Positions 21,701 through 29,074 of a stretch of DNA of 39,655 nucleotides are shown piece by piece. The notes below the pieces were generated by a model that saw only the letters and a list, made by a program, of their open reading frames with translations, did no database searches and was not told the DNA's origin. A program made the position numbers and the translations under genes. This DNA is from a virus: IMG/VR virus record IMGVR_UViG_3300008116_000284, positions 1-39,655 of that record; one strand, 5' to 3'. Position 1 is the stretch's first letter. Each line of letters begins with the position of its first letter.

Positions 21701-23658
21701 GCGAAGTTGCTGCTGGCGCACAAGGTCAAGGCGTTGATGAGTCACGTCGAATCGTCCAAAGTTTGCCATTGTGGGACGAAACCACCAAGACTGGTTTGCC
21801 TGCGATTGTCAAGCGCGAAATCATGGAACGCAAAGAAGAAAAAAACGGCTTGACTGCAGCGTTTGACAGAAGCATCAACTGGTTCTTCAACGAGATTGCT
21901 GGCAAAGCATCCAACATTCTTGATCGTTCACCAACATTCCGCCAGTATTACGCCCAAATCATCGCTGAACAAGCCGACATGCTCAGCCCCGAAGAAGCAG
22001 AAAAACTCCTGAAGCAAATCAGCGACAACGCCAAAGCGTTAGGTATTGGTGAAGCCCAATATCTTGGTAGCAAAAAAACGTTGGAAGTATTGAAGGCATC
22101 CACGATGACTCGCGGTACTGCAACCGCAGAAGAACTTGACGAATATGCCCGTTTCATGGCGGTCCAACAAACCAAAGAACTTCTTTATGACGCATCCAAC
22201 AAGTCGAACCTTGAAGACGCATTGCGAATCATCATGCCGTTCGCACCTGCTTGGCGTGAAGTATTGGGCACATATCTCGGCTTCCTGAAAGGTAACCCAG
22301 TCAACACTGTTCGTTCGTTCCAGCGCGTGTATTCGGGTGCGTTGGGTGCCGATTACGACAACGATGGTCGCGGATTCTTCTATCGTGACCCGACTACGAA
22401 TCAGATGATGTTTGCGTTCCCTGGTTCTGGCACACTTGCCAAACTGTTGACTGGTATCAACGCGCCGTTGGAAGCTCCGGTGAAGCGTTTGTCGCAAGGT
22501 ATCAACGCGTATCCGTCTCTTGGACCGATGATGCAGGTGGCCGCATCACAGTTGCCTGACGCCCCACAACTTGATGCCGTGAAAGACTTCCTGCTCCCCT
22601 ACGGAGAAAAAGGCGTTGGGAGCGCGTTCAACCCAGTCCCCCAGTGGACCGACAAGTTCATTCAAGCCATACGTGCCGACACCGGCAAACTTGACAACGT
22701 ATTCGGCAACACCTACATCGAAACCTTGCGAGCATTATCGGCATCAGGTGACTATGACTTGGATGACCCGAACTCAACGAACCAGTTGTACAAGGATGCG
22801 AAAGCCAAAGCCCGCATTTTGACGTTGATGCGCGCATCATCACAGTTCTTGGGACCAACCGCAGGAGCCACCGAGTTCGTCATCCCCACCAAAGAAGGTG
22901 ACCAGTTCGTATCGGCACTCGTCAAAGAGTTCTACGATCTGCAAGCCAAAGACTATGACACCGCTGTACCGAAGTTCTTGGAACTGTACGGCGACGAAGT
23001 AACCCTCTACGTGGCATCCAAGACCCGTTCTTTGCAGGAAGGTTTAGAGGCGACCGCGGAGTTCTCCGATTGGGAACGCCAAAACGGTGACCTGTTAGCC
23101 CAATACGAGAACACTGCCGCCTATCTTGCGCCAGCAGGTTCAGAGTTCAACTTCACGGTTTGGCAACGCCAGTTGCAGCAAGGCAAACGTGAACGTCTCA
23201 CCGACCGAGAAGTGGTCGCTATCGCCCAACAGCGCATCGGCTCAGCCAAATACCGTGCCGCACGCCGCCTCGTCGGACCATACCCGAACGAAGAACAGCA
23301 GAACATTCTGCGCACCTACCGCGAATACCTGCACAAACAGTACCCAGGTTTCCCACTAAAAGCCGAGTTCACTGTCGGCAAGTTTGAAAACGACGTTGAG
23401 GAACTACGCAACCTGGTGGCCGATCCTCGTGTTGCGGAGAATCCGACCGCCAAAGCTGTCAGCGAATACTTGGAGTATCTCGATCAGGCTGTGGGAACGT
23501 ATGTGTCGCGTGGCGGTCAGCCGTCAGGTTTTGCTACTGCGAAGTCTGCGGCGCCTCTGAGGAGCGCTATGGCTAGTATTGGTGAAGCGTTGGCGCAACG
23601 GGAGCCTGGGTTCTCCCGCGTGTGGCAACGTTTATTGGCACAACAGGTCGAGGACTAA
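18730..23658 (+). CDS. Giant virion protein (1642 residues), probably internal
   Basis: 1642 residues from a GTG coupled to the previous stop. The largest gene, about 12 percent of the window, directly behind the portal. Two segments recall large internal virion proteins of marine podoviruses: residues about 635-680 (PLALATGGYVVRNGFD... HPFQYLMLVLG), partly hydrophobic, and about 1165-1200 (RIIMPFAPAWREVLGTYLGFLK). Between them are long charged helices and a beta-rich region (VGELTIVGGAGKDDGI). N4-like phages carry a giant virion RNA polymerase in a comparable position, but I could not find polymerase catalytic motifs. Ejection into the host is an inference. Confidence 0.65.
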   Translation: MRWEANLDPLSNDVYLKKNQGAQPQPALSPDVATNLTRVKQRAGWLTPQTQLALAKANATDEVIDAAGRLQAKQIAEAQVSQPPRALPTQIYDNIKAVSRWGTAALNFLPESVQGAAAQLFDKNDDIDGWFIQTSLGTMIENPELRGEGFFLSEEGMKKQAERARRYRGTINGSAWTVGRGAANLVNLQPNTKPYNILSGVLDAMVMLKADPTGPLTKAYKAFTAPKYMVPLLTKGALAQEAAALADEAGVATNLAGVTVEGKKFIRFWNENPRAKQLVDYLTTETSPVKILERFEGRLDNEVVAALADAQTGDEVIDALAGGWTMEDGSLFRDVRRYQKSVISPSRRIGEIVQRIPFADGIRKSRWFQTMPENTIVINGTDEDNRKGALNIIRFLRAAGVDDAKVEAIGGEAIRNLAQGTTAAGKKRVLDTFNGAVRAALTANGMDVELADDMIKKANGGIDNLRQYMLNRQGMNTDNKMYSFVANKNLDYLPTEEIESLIEALGNPKNLQISGPMQLSELLNRVHFLPDVRQIRRATSNPWLSRLTKVRGASKTALREFTVIKPEMKDQYDQAVSRLSAIADQYPKKSTMPQTVAEEVASLQKTVQDARTVVQRRVNTGEQRFAIEAIDRIQNEIWKPLALATGGYVVRNGFDAQVRMAFAGLNSALTHPFQYLMLVLGQAERRTIQGAVTISYAQTGRKAPVVWNRIVNGTSRLLGGDKLEMIAEANLSEIEQAMRQNLRFGMREQGLDAVGAADHLQKTNAWARASRGDVNGMQFHTDGVLNNVALIHGDELQRLAAEHLAGGGTEDGLVARLVAYAKSKKEILDDIEDMYYGGGEGFTVVNPDNAQTAKAKGFVPFNQMRTDDLDIFLGQHMRRVVLGNVQVQTGNLPDVQFMAAFNQIPLTTIKKGVHVRVPTVERAVGELTIVGGAGKDDGIHRIGSLVQIGEDRVGVVTSFRDEEGRVIVDAFGDGVIEFEGKKFATVVPVTGEVAAGAQGQGVDESRRIVQSLPLWDETTKTGLPAIVKREIMERKEEKNGLTAAFDRSINWFFNEIAGKASNILDRSPTFRQYYAQIIAEQADMLSPEEAEKLLKQISDNAKALGIGEAQYLGSKKTLEVLKASTMTRGTATAEELDEYARFMAVQQTKELLYDASNKSNLEDALRIIMPFAPAWREVLGTYLGFLKGNPVNTVRSFQRVYSGALGADYDNDGRGFFYRDPTTNQMMFAFPGSGTLAKLLTGINAPLEAPVKRLSQGINAYPSLGPMMQVAASQLPDAPQLDAVKDFLLPYGEKGVGSAFNPVPQWTDKFIQAIRADTGKLDNVFGNTYIETLRALSASGDYDLDDPNSTNQLYKDAKAKARILTLMRASSQFLGPTAGATEFVIPTKEGDQFVSALVKEFYDLQAKDYDTAVPKFLELYGDEVTLYVASKTRSLQEGLEATAEFSDWERQNGDLLAQYENTAAYLAPAGSEFNFTVWQRQLQQGKRERLTDREVVAIAQQRIGSAKYRAARRLVGPYPNEEQQNILRTYREYLHKQYPGFPLKAEFTVGKFENDVEELRNLVADPRVAENPTAKAVSEYLEYLDQAVGTYVSRGGQPSGFATAKSAAPLRSAMASIGEALAQREPGFSRVWQRLLAQQVED

Positions 23659-24458
23659 TGGCAAACGGAGATAATCAGGACACTCAGCCGATAGATCAGG
23701 ACTTTGCAGCCATGTTGCAGCAGGCTGCTGGTGCCAGCCAAACCAACAAACTACCTCTCGGCGCCAACTATCCTTACGCAACCCGCAAGGTTACTGGTAT
23801 CGCACCAGGGTTGGAACAGATTGCGTTCCCTGACATTCGCCGTAGCGGATCAGTTGACCGCCCGATGCGTTACGGAGGCCATCTTCTCGTTGACCAAAAC
23901 GGCAATATCGCCCGCACCCCATACGACCCAACCAAAGATGCTCGTGTTGAGTTGAGCAAAATTGCTGGTACTGCTGTTGGCGGTGCCGTGTTGAATCTGT
24001 TGGCGTCACGCGGTTTCTATGGCACCAACGGCAAACCTTCCGCAACAGCACTTGCCGGTACCCGTTTTGAGTCGAAAGATTTGCAAGCGATGGAAGACTT
24101 GTTGTATTACGCGAACTCGCGTGGTGTGACGTGGGAGCCGTTGTATGCGGAACTTACGGTGATGCCAGCAACGCAGGGTGTTGGTGGTGGTGCTGGTGTG
24201 CGTGTTACGTCTGCTGAGGATTTGGGTGTGTATTTGCGTGAGGAGTCGTTCCGTCAGTTGGGTCGCAATTTGACGAAGGCAGAGTTGCAGCAGGCTATTG
24301 CTGGTATTCAGAATCAGCAGCGTCAGCGTGCTGCTTCGTCGCAGGATTCTCCTTCGGTGCAGACTGCTGCACAGATGCAGGTTGCTGGTATTGACCCGAA
24401 TCGTAGGGCTGCGATGCGTATTGGTCGGGCGCTTGAACTTCTTGTGGGTGGTGGCTGA
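23658..24458 (+). CDS. Hypothetical virion-associated protein
   Basis: 266 residues starting MANGDNQDTQPIDQDF, ATG overlapping the previous stop (TAATG); the upstream in-frame ATG at 23622 lies inside the giant gene. The region AFPDIRRSGSVDRPMRYGGHL, then a Gly-rich helix (KIAGTAVGGAVLNLLASRG), and an ending helix (AAMRIGRALELLVGGG). Codon use changes from C-ending to G/T-ending around base 24080. Probably part of the internal core with the two following proteins. No known family. Confidence 0.55.
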   Translation: MANGDNQDTQPIDQDFAAMLQQAAGASQTNKLPLGANYPYATRKVTGIAPGLEQIAFPDIRRSGSVDRPMRYGGHLLVDQNGNIARTPYDPTKDARVELSKIAGTAVGGAVLNLLASRGFYGTNGKPSATALAGTRFESKDLQAMEDLLYYANSRGVTWEPLYAELTVMPATQGVGGGAGVRVTSAEDLGVYLREESFRQLGRNLTKAELQQAIAGIQNQQRQRAASSQDSPSVQTAAQMQVAGIDPNRRAAMRIGRALELLVGGG

Positions 24459-25954
24459 TGGCTGCACAGGACGAACTGAAGAAGGCGCAAGATGCGCTCA
24501 ATGATCCAACCGTCAAGTCGTACACGTACAAAGGGAAAACTTATACGTTGACTCAGTTGCGTGACCAACTGATTCCTAGCCTGAAGAAAGAAATCGCGGC
24601 AGAGAAAAAAGCCGAACAGCAAGCTGGCACGATTCTTGCCAATACCCAAAACCAAATCAACCAAGCCAAATCACGGGTTGCAGACCTCAAAGAAATCAGG
24701 GACCGAAACCGGAACGCTTTCGCAAAAGGCAACATCAGTGAAAAAGAACTTGCCGCCTCAGAACAAAACTTGGCGCAAGCACAAGCAACATTGGATTCGT
24801 TGACCGGAACCACCACCCAGCCAACAGTGCTTCCTCCTAGCGGAACTCCTGGTCAGGTTGCTGCGGCTCGTACCCAGTTGCGTGCTGGGGAACGCGCCAC
24901 CGTAGTTTCGGCACCAACGGGTGAAGTGACCACTGAACCTGTAACTGAACCAACTCCTGAACAGACGGGTGACACTGGCGGTGGCGGTGCAACTCCGCCA
25001 ACGACCACAAAGAAAAAGAAGAAAGCGGTAGCTGGCACTGGTCCGATGGGTTTGACCGATGCGGTTCGAGCAGAACTGCGCACCCTATTCCCACAGTTTG
25101 CGGCCAGTTTCGATGGCGGCGAAGGCGAACAACAGTTCGTGGACTTCTTCGGTAGCGATGTCGTTTCTATCGTTGTCAAAGCAGCAACAGAGGATGCGTA
25201 CGGTCAACTAGAAACCGAAGCAGAAGTTGGCGCTTTCCGTGCCGACGTGGAACGCACCGCGTACGGTCAGCGGACCAGCGAAGCCGAACAAGCATTTGAT
25301 TTCAGCCCAGCAAAACAAGCCGAACTGATTCGCGTCAAAAAGAACGAGATAACCAAACAGTACGCCGATCTTCAGTTGGACACCGCACAACTTGATGCTG
25401 TTGCCCGTGACGCAGCCCGCAAAAACTGGTCTGGCGACGACCTCAAGTTCGGGGTCTACAACTACGCGTATGGTGCGAAACCGACTACTGCGATGCAGTC
25501 AGAGATTGCTGACCGTATCCGCAACGCTGGTCGAGCATACGGGTATGTCGTATCTGATGCCGAACTGAAAGCCGCATTGACGAACACCCCATACAACGGG
25601 ATGATGGTTACCGAAGAATCTATTTTGCAGAAAGCGCAACGCACAGCAAAAGGCCAATACAGTCACCTCGCAGACCAGATAGATGCTGGTGTTTCTTTGG
25701 AAGACATCTTCTACAACTACAAGGCTTACGCTGCTCGCACTCTCGGGGTCGACCCGTCTGAGATTGACTGGGTGAATGATCCGAAGTGGGCTGAAGCGTT
25801 CGGCAGCAAGGACCAAGGCCAGTTGTCGTTGAATGACTGGTTGTTCAAAATCAAGTCAGATAAACGGTACGGCTATCAGTTCACGCCGCAGGCTGAGCAA
25901 GAGGTATCTAGCATTGTGTCTACTTTGGAGAAGGCTTTCGGGTTCCGTAAATGA
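24458..25954 (+). CDS. Hypothetical internal virion protein
   Basis: 498 residues, TGATG overlap with the previous gene. N-terminal 125 residues are a long coiled coil (AEKKAEQQAGTILANTQNQI, KSRVADLKEIRDRNRN), followed by a Thr/Pro/Gly linker with a KKKKK basic patch, then a helical domain ending in SIVSTLEKAFGFRK. No known family. Size, coiled coil and location between giant protein and scaffold suggest an internal or neck component. Confidence 0.55.
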   Translation: MAAQDELKKAQDALNDPTVKSYTYKGKTYTLTQLRDQLIPSLKKEIAAEKKAEQQAGTILANTQNQINQAKSRVADLKEIRDRNRNAFAKGNISEKELAASEQNLAQAQATLDSLTGTTTQPTVLPPSGTPGQVAAARTQLRAGERATVVSAPTGEVTTEPVTEPTPEQTGDTGGGGATPPTTTKKKKKAVAGTGPMGLTDAVRAELRTLFPQFAASFDGGEGEQQFVDFFGSDVVSIVVKAATEDAYGQLETEAEVGAFRADVERTAYGQRTSEAEQAFDFSPAKQAELIRVKKNEITKQYADLQLDTAQLDAVARDAARKNWSGDDLKFGVYNYAYGAKPTTAMQSEIADRIRNAGRAYGYVVSDAELKAALTNTPYNGMMVTEESILQKAQRTAKGQYSHLADQIDAGVSLEDIFYNYKAYAARTLGVDPSEIDWVNDPKWAEAFGSKDQGQLSLNDWLFKIKSDKRYGYQFTPQAEQEVSSIVSTLEKAFGFRK

Positions 25955-27039
25955 GCAACGTACCACTTGGTCCTATCGAGCAGCCCGAGTTGCGTCGTTA
26001 TCTTGATGAGGCGTTGGCTAACCAAACCCCAGAGCAGGCTGCTGCACTACGAGCAGCGTTGGGTGTGGAAGCAGAACGACCTGTCGAGCCAACTGCGCCA
26101 CGAGAAACAGAAACGGAACGCATCGCCCGTTTGGACCGTGAACAGCGTGCAGCCGAGTTCGCTGCAACCCAAGCCGCTGAAGCAGCAGCCGCCCAGCAAC
26201 GCCGTACCGACGCTTTCGCCCAACTACAAAAACTGCTCAACAGCTACGGTTTGGGCGCATTGGAAGGCAACGTCCGTGACGCCATTGCTCGCGGCATCAC
26301 CGACGGAGACGCCATCTTGTTCCAGTTGCGTGACACCGAAACGTTCCGCACCCGTTTCAAAGCCAACGAAGCACGCGCCAAAAAGGGACTCCCCGAACTT
26401 GATCCAGCAACCTACATCGGCTTGGAAGAACAGTATCGAGAAACCCTACGCCGGAACCTCGGCCCTGAAATGTTCAGTGCCTACGACGAACCAGACGACT
26501 TCCGCAAACTCATCGAAGGTGACGTCTCCAACGCCGAACTTCAAGAACGAATCAACCAGGGATACCGTCTCGTAGCCGAAGCCGACCCAGAGGTAAAACG
26601 CCAGATGCAAAGCCTCTACAACGTCGGAGAACGCGAACTCGTCGGCTACTTCTTGGACCCAGCCAAAGGCGCCCCAGTCCTCACCCGCCAAGCCCAAGCC
26701 GCCCAAATCGCTGCCCGCGCCCGCGAACAAGCAGGTTTCCAGCTCGGTGTCACCACCGCAGAAGACCTGATTGCTCGCGGCTACACCCCATCCCAAGCCC
26801 AACAAGTGTTCCAACAGGTCGGTGAACTATCCGGCTTGTATAGCGAAATGACCGGCGAACAGATGCTCACCCAAGAACAAAAGGTTGGGGCAGCGTTCGG
26901 CTTCGACATCGCATCCCAACAAGAAATTGAACGCCGTCGCGCTCAACGCGTCGGAGAGTTCGCTGGCGGCGGATCATTCGCACGCACCACAGGAGCCACC
27001 TCCGGCACCGTTGAAACCGGTGCAGGCATGGCCCAATAG
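25951..27039 (+). CDS. Hypothetical virion protein, helical
   Basis: 362 residues, ATG overlapping the previous stop. Ala/Glu-rich helices (EQAAALRAALGVEAER... RDEQRAAEFAATQAAEAAAAQQ) with a later domain (FRKLIEGDVSNAELQERINQGY... AREQAGFQLGVTTAEDLIARGYTPSQ). The repeated GYRL/RGYTP motif suggests a helical repeat. Ends with a Gly/Thr-rich tail. It lies upstream of a promoter and scaffold candidate. No family recognised. Confidence 0.55.
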   Translation: MSNVPLGPIEQPELRRYLDEALANQTPEQAAALRAALGVEAERPVEPTAPRETETERIARLDREQRAAEFAATQAAEAAAAQQRRTDAFAQLQKLLNSYGLGALEGNVRDAIARGITDGDAILFQLRDTETFRTRFKANEARAKKGLPELDPATYIGLEEQYRETLRRNLGPEMFSAYDEPDDFRKLIEGDVSNAELQERINQGYRLVAEADPEVKRQMQSLYNVGERELVGYFLDPAKGAPVLTRQAQAAQIAARAREQAGFQLGVTTAEDLIARGYTPSQAQQVFQQVGELSGLYSEMTGEQMLTQEQKVGAAFGFDIASQQEIERRRAQRVGEFAGGGSFARTTGATSGTVETGAGMAQ

Positions 27040-27046
27040 CACCCCC

Positions 27047-27074
27047 TTGACAAAAGTAGTCATACTGCTACTCT
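27047..27074 (+). promoter_or_regulatory. Promoter, TTGACA N16 TACTCT, for the capsid genes
   Basis: TTGACA at 27047-27052 and TACTCT at 27069-27074, in the 101-base gap after the 25951 gene. The -10 matches the TA(C/T)(C/T)CT pattern of the accessory promoters. A hairpin follows in the leader (27099-27121). Confidence 0.65.
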
Positions 27075-27098
27075 GGTAGTTGTCATATCAGACACAGC

Positions 27099-27121
27099 CA
27101 CCAGGAACCTCCAACCTGGTG
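27099..27121 (+). other. Leader hairpin before the scaffold candidate
   Basis: CACCAGG (27099-27105) pairs with CCTGGTG (27115-27121) around a 9-base loop. No T run follows; AAAGGAG comes next and then the ATG at 27141. It may stabilise the capsid message or shape ribosome access. Confidence 0.45.
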
Positions 27122-27140
27122 TGGGTAAAGGAGTGAGCCA

Positions 27141-27593
27141 ATGTCCAATGTCCACGAGTTCGAAGACGACAATGTTGACGAGGCACCGAAAGACCCCGTG
27201 CGGGCACGGATGCGTCTACTGGAAAAGGAATCCGCAGAGCTGAAGAAACAGCTTGCGGAAGCCGAAGCAGTCAAACGCGAAATGGCTTTCATCAAAGCAG
27301 GAGTTCCAATGGATAATCCTGTTTCGAAGTATTTCGTAAAAGGCTACGACGGTGAAGTAACACCAGAGGCAATCCGGTTAGCAGCGGAGGAAGCAAATCT
27401 CATCGCGAAGGCAGCAGAGACGGCGCAAGCCAAATCTGAGGCTGATGCGTGGAGCCGTATTACGAAGGCTCAACGTGCCGGTGAGTCAAGTGATCCTGTG
27501 GTCGATTGGTCAACCAAAATCAACCAGGCTCGTAACGAGCAAGAGGTCATGCAGATTTTGGCTCAGGCAAGGCAAGAAGCAGAAAACATCTAG
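27141..27593 (+). CDS. Candidate capsid scaffolding protein
   Basis: 150 residues (MSNVHEFEDDNVDEAPKD). Highly charged helical protein: acidic N-terminus, then KESAELKKQLAEAEAVKREMA (coiled coil), a GVPMDNPVSKYFVKGYDG motif typical of phage scaffolds, and helical Ala-rich end. Directly ahead of the major capsid gene behind its own promoter. Composition, length and position match scaffolds; the exact family is not named. Confidence 0.72.
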   Translation: MSNVHEFEDDNVDEAPKDPVRARMRLLEKESAELKKQLAEAEAVKREMAFIKAGVPMDNPVSKYFVKGYDGEVTPEAIRLAAEEANLIAKAAETAQAKSEADAWSRITKAQRAGESSDPVVDWSTKINQARNEQEVMQILAQARQEAENI

Positions 27594-27615
27594 CCCACGG
27601 GCATAAACCTGTGGG
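27594..27615 (+). other. Intergenic hairpin between scaffold and capsid genes
   Basis: CCCACGGG (27594-27601) pairs with CCTGTGGG (27608-27615), one G-U pair, loop CATAAA. No T run. It may protect or process the capsid message, raising capsid over scaffold, as known in other phages. Confidence 0.5.
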
Positions 27616-27632
27616 AGAAAGAACCACAGGAA

Positions 27633-28592
27633 ATGTCCAAGACACAACAGAGCAGCCTGCTCACAGACCAGGTTGCATTTGACAGGATTGCGTACTTCGC
27701 ACTCCGCAGCGAACTTTTGTTCGACGCGGTTGCAGACGTGATGCCAGTCGCACAAGCAATGCCAGGATCATCGGTGAAGTTCACCATTTTCAATGACCTG
27801 AGCGAGAAGACCAGCACCTTGACTGAGGACACCGACGTGACCCCAGTTGTCATGGGTGACAGCCAAGTTGAAGTGACGTTGGATGAGTACGGCAATGCCG
27901 TGAACACCACCGCCAAGTTGCGTGGCACGTCGTTCCTTGACGTGGATGCGGCAGCCGCAAACCTCGTTGGTTACAACGCCGGTATCAGCATCGACGGAGT
28001 TATCCGTGACGTGCTTTCGGCTGGCACCAACGTGATCTACGGCGGTGGCGGAACCACCACCCCAACTGCTCGCAACAACATTGCGGCAGCAGACATCATC
28101 GAGGCAAACGACGTTCGCAAGATTGTCGCCGCCCTCCGCAAGGCCAACGCCGTTTCGTTCAACGGCATGTACATGGGTTACATTCACCCAGACGTGTCCT
28201 ACGACCTTCGCCGTGAAACCGGTGTCGCGTCGTGGCGTGACCCGCACGTGTACAGCGACCCAGCCGGTATCTACAACGGCGAAATCGGAGCCTTCGAAGG
28301 TGTGCGTTTCATTGAGACGCCACGTGCGAAGATTTTCGAGAACGCCTCCAACGGCTCAGGCTCGACGGGCACCATTGACGCGTACTGCACCCACATCTGT
28401 GGACGTCAGGCACTCGCCAAGGCCCACTCGATCGTGGATGGCAACGGCGCGTTCCCACGCGTTGTGCGCGGTCCAGTGGTCGACGTGCTCCAGCGCTTCC
28501 AGCCAGTCGGCTGGTACTGGCTCGGCGGTTACGCACGATTCCGCGAGGCTTCACTGCGTCGCATTGAGTCGGCGTCCTCGCTCGGCGCGTAA
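27633..28592 (+). CDS. Major capsid protein, N4-gp56 family
   Basis: 319 residues (MSKTQQSSLLTDQVAFDRIA). N4-gp56-type MCP signatures: LFDAVADVMPVAQAMPGSSVKF, EDTDVTPVVMGDSQVEVTLDEYG near residues 69-91, MYMGYIHPDVSYDLR, and the end EGVRFIETPRAKIFEN... HK97-fold capsid assembly is established for the family. CACAGGAAATG gives the start. Flanked by a hairpin upstream and a strong terminator downstream, so it has its own transcript end, expected for the most abundant protein. Confidence 0.92.
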   Translation: MSKTQQSSLLTDQVAFDRIAYFALRSELLFDAVADVMPVAQAMPGSSVKFTIFNDLSEKTSTLTEDTDVTPVVMGDSQVEVTLDEYGNAVNTTAKLRGTSFLDVDAAAANLVGYNAGISIDGVIRDVLSAGTNVIYGGGGTTTPTARNNIAAADIIEANDVRKIVAALRKANAVSFNGMYMGYIHPDVSYDLRRETGVASWRDPHVYSDPAGIYNGEIGAFEGVRFIETPRAKIFENASNGSGSTGTIDAYCTHICGRQALAKAHSIVDGNGAFPRVVRGPVVDVLQRFQPVGWYWLGGYARFREASLRRIESASSLGA

Positions 28593-28610
28593 CTGAACTA
28601 ACCAGTTCAG
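28593..28610 (+). other. Perfect hairpin just after the capsid stop
   Basis: CTGAACT (28593-28599), loop AACC, AGTTCAG (28604-28610): a 7-bp perfect stem immediately after the stop. Together with the following terminator it makes a double 3' structure for the capsid message. Confidence 0.55.
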
Positions 28611-28621
28611 TCAACGATTGT

Positions 28622-28670
28622 GAGGGGTGGTTCGACGTTCCCCTGGTCGGCCACCCCTCCTTCGTTTTTT
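28622..28670 (+). terminator. Rho-independent terminator after the capsid gene
   Basis: GAGGGGTGG (28622-28630) pairs perfectly with CCACCCCTC (28651-28659), followed by CTTCG and a six-T run at 28665-28670. A 20-base loop is unusually large but itself can fold. The clearest intrinsic terminator in the window. Confidence 0.8.
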
Positions 28671-28671
28671 C

Positions 28672-28680
28672 TGCTATCAT
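28672..28680 (+). promoter_or_regulatory. Extended -10 promoter for the tail genes
   Basis: TGCTATCAT (TG-N-TATCAT) at 28672-28680, directly after the terminator T run and 18 bases before the ATG at 28698. An extended -10 can work without a -35, and none is visible. GAGGTAA precedes the start. Confidence 0.5.
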
Positions 28681-28697
28681 TTTGCGCGAGGTAACTG

Positions 28698-29060
28698 ATG
28701 TCGATTTCTAACTACGCAGAGAACAAACTGCTCGATACCCTTCGCGCTCAATCGTTCTCGGTGAGCAACGTCTACGTGAAGCTGCACACCGGTGACCCTG
28801 GCGAAGCGGGCACGAGCAACGCAGCCACAGAGACAACCCGTGAGGAAGTCACGTTCTCTGCTGCATCGTCTGGTTCGATGGCGTCGTCTGCGACCGTTGA
28901 GTGGACGAATGTTTCCACCACGGAAACCTATTCGCATTTTTCGCTGTGGGATAACTCCACTGCTGGTAACTGTTTGTGGACTGGCGCGTTGTCGTCGTCT
29001 GCTGCGGTGACTGCTGGTGACACTTTTCAGATCACTTCGCTGACGCTGACATTGGATTGA
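28698..29060 (+). CDS. Gp80-like minor structural protein
   Basis: 120 residues. VYVKLHTGDPGEAGTSNAAT, EEVTFSAASSGSMA, VEWTNVSTTETYSHFSLWD and the GDTFQITSLTLTLD end give the small beta-sandwich pattern of actinophage Gp80-like minor structural proteins (LHTGDP signature). Found near capsid or tail genes and probably decorates the virion. Behind its own extended -10 promoter. Confidence 0.75.
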   Translation: MSISNYAENKLLDTLRAQSFSVSNVYVKLHTGDPGEAGTSNAATETTREEVTFSAASSGSMASSATVEWTNVSTTETYSHFSLWDNSTAGNCLWTGALSSSAAVTAGDTFQITSLTLTLD

Positions 29061-29074
29061 GGTGAGGTAGCCAG

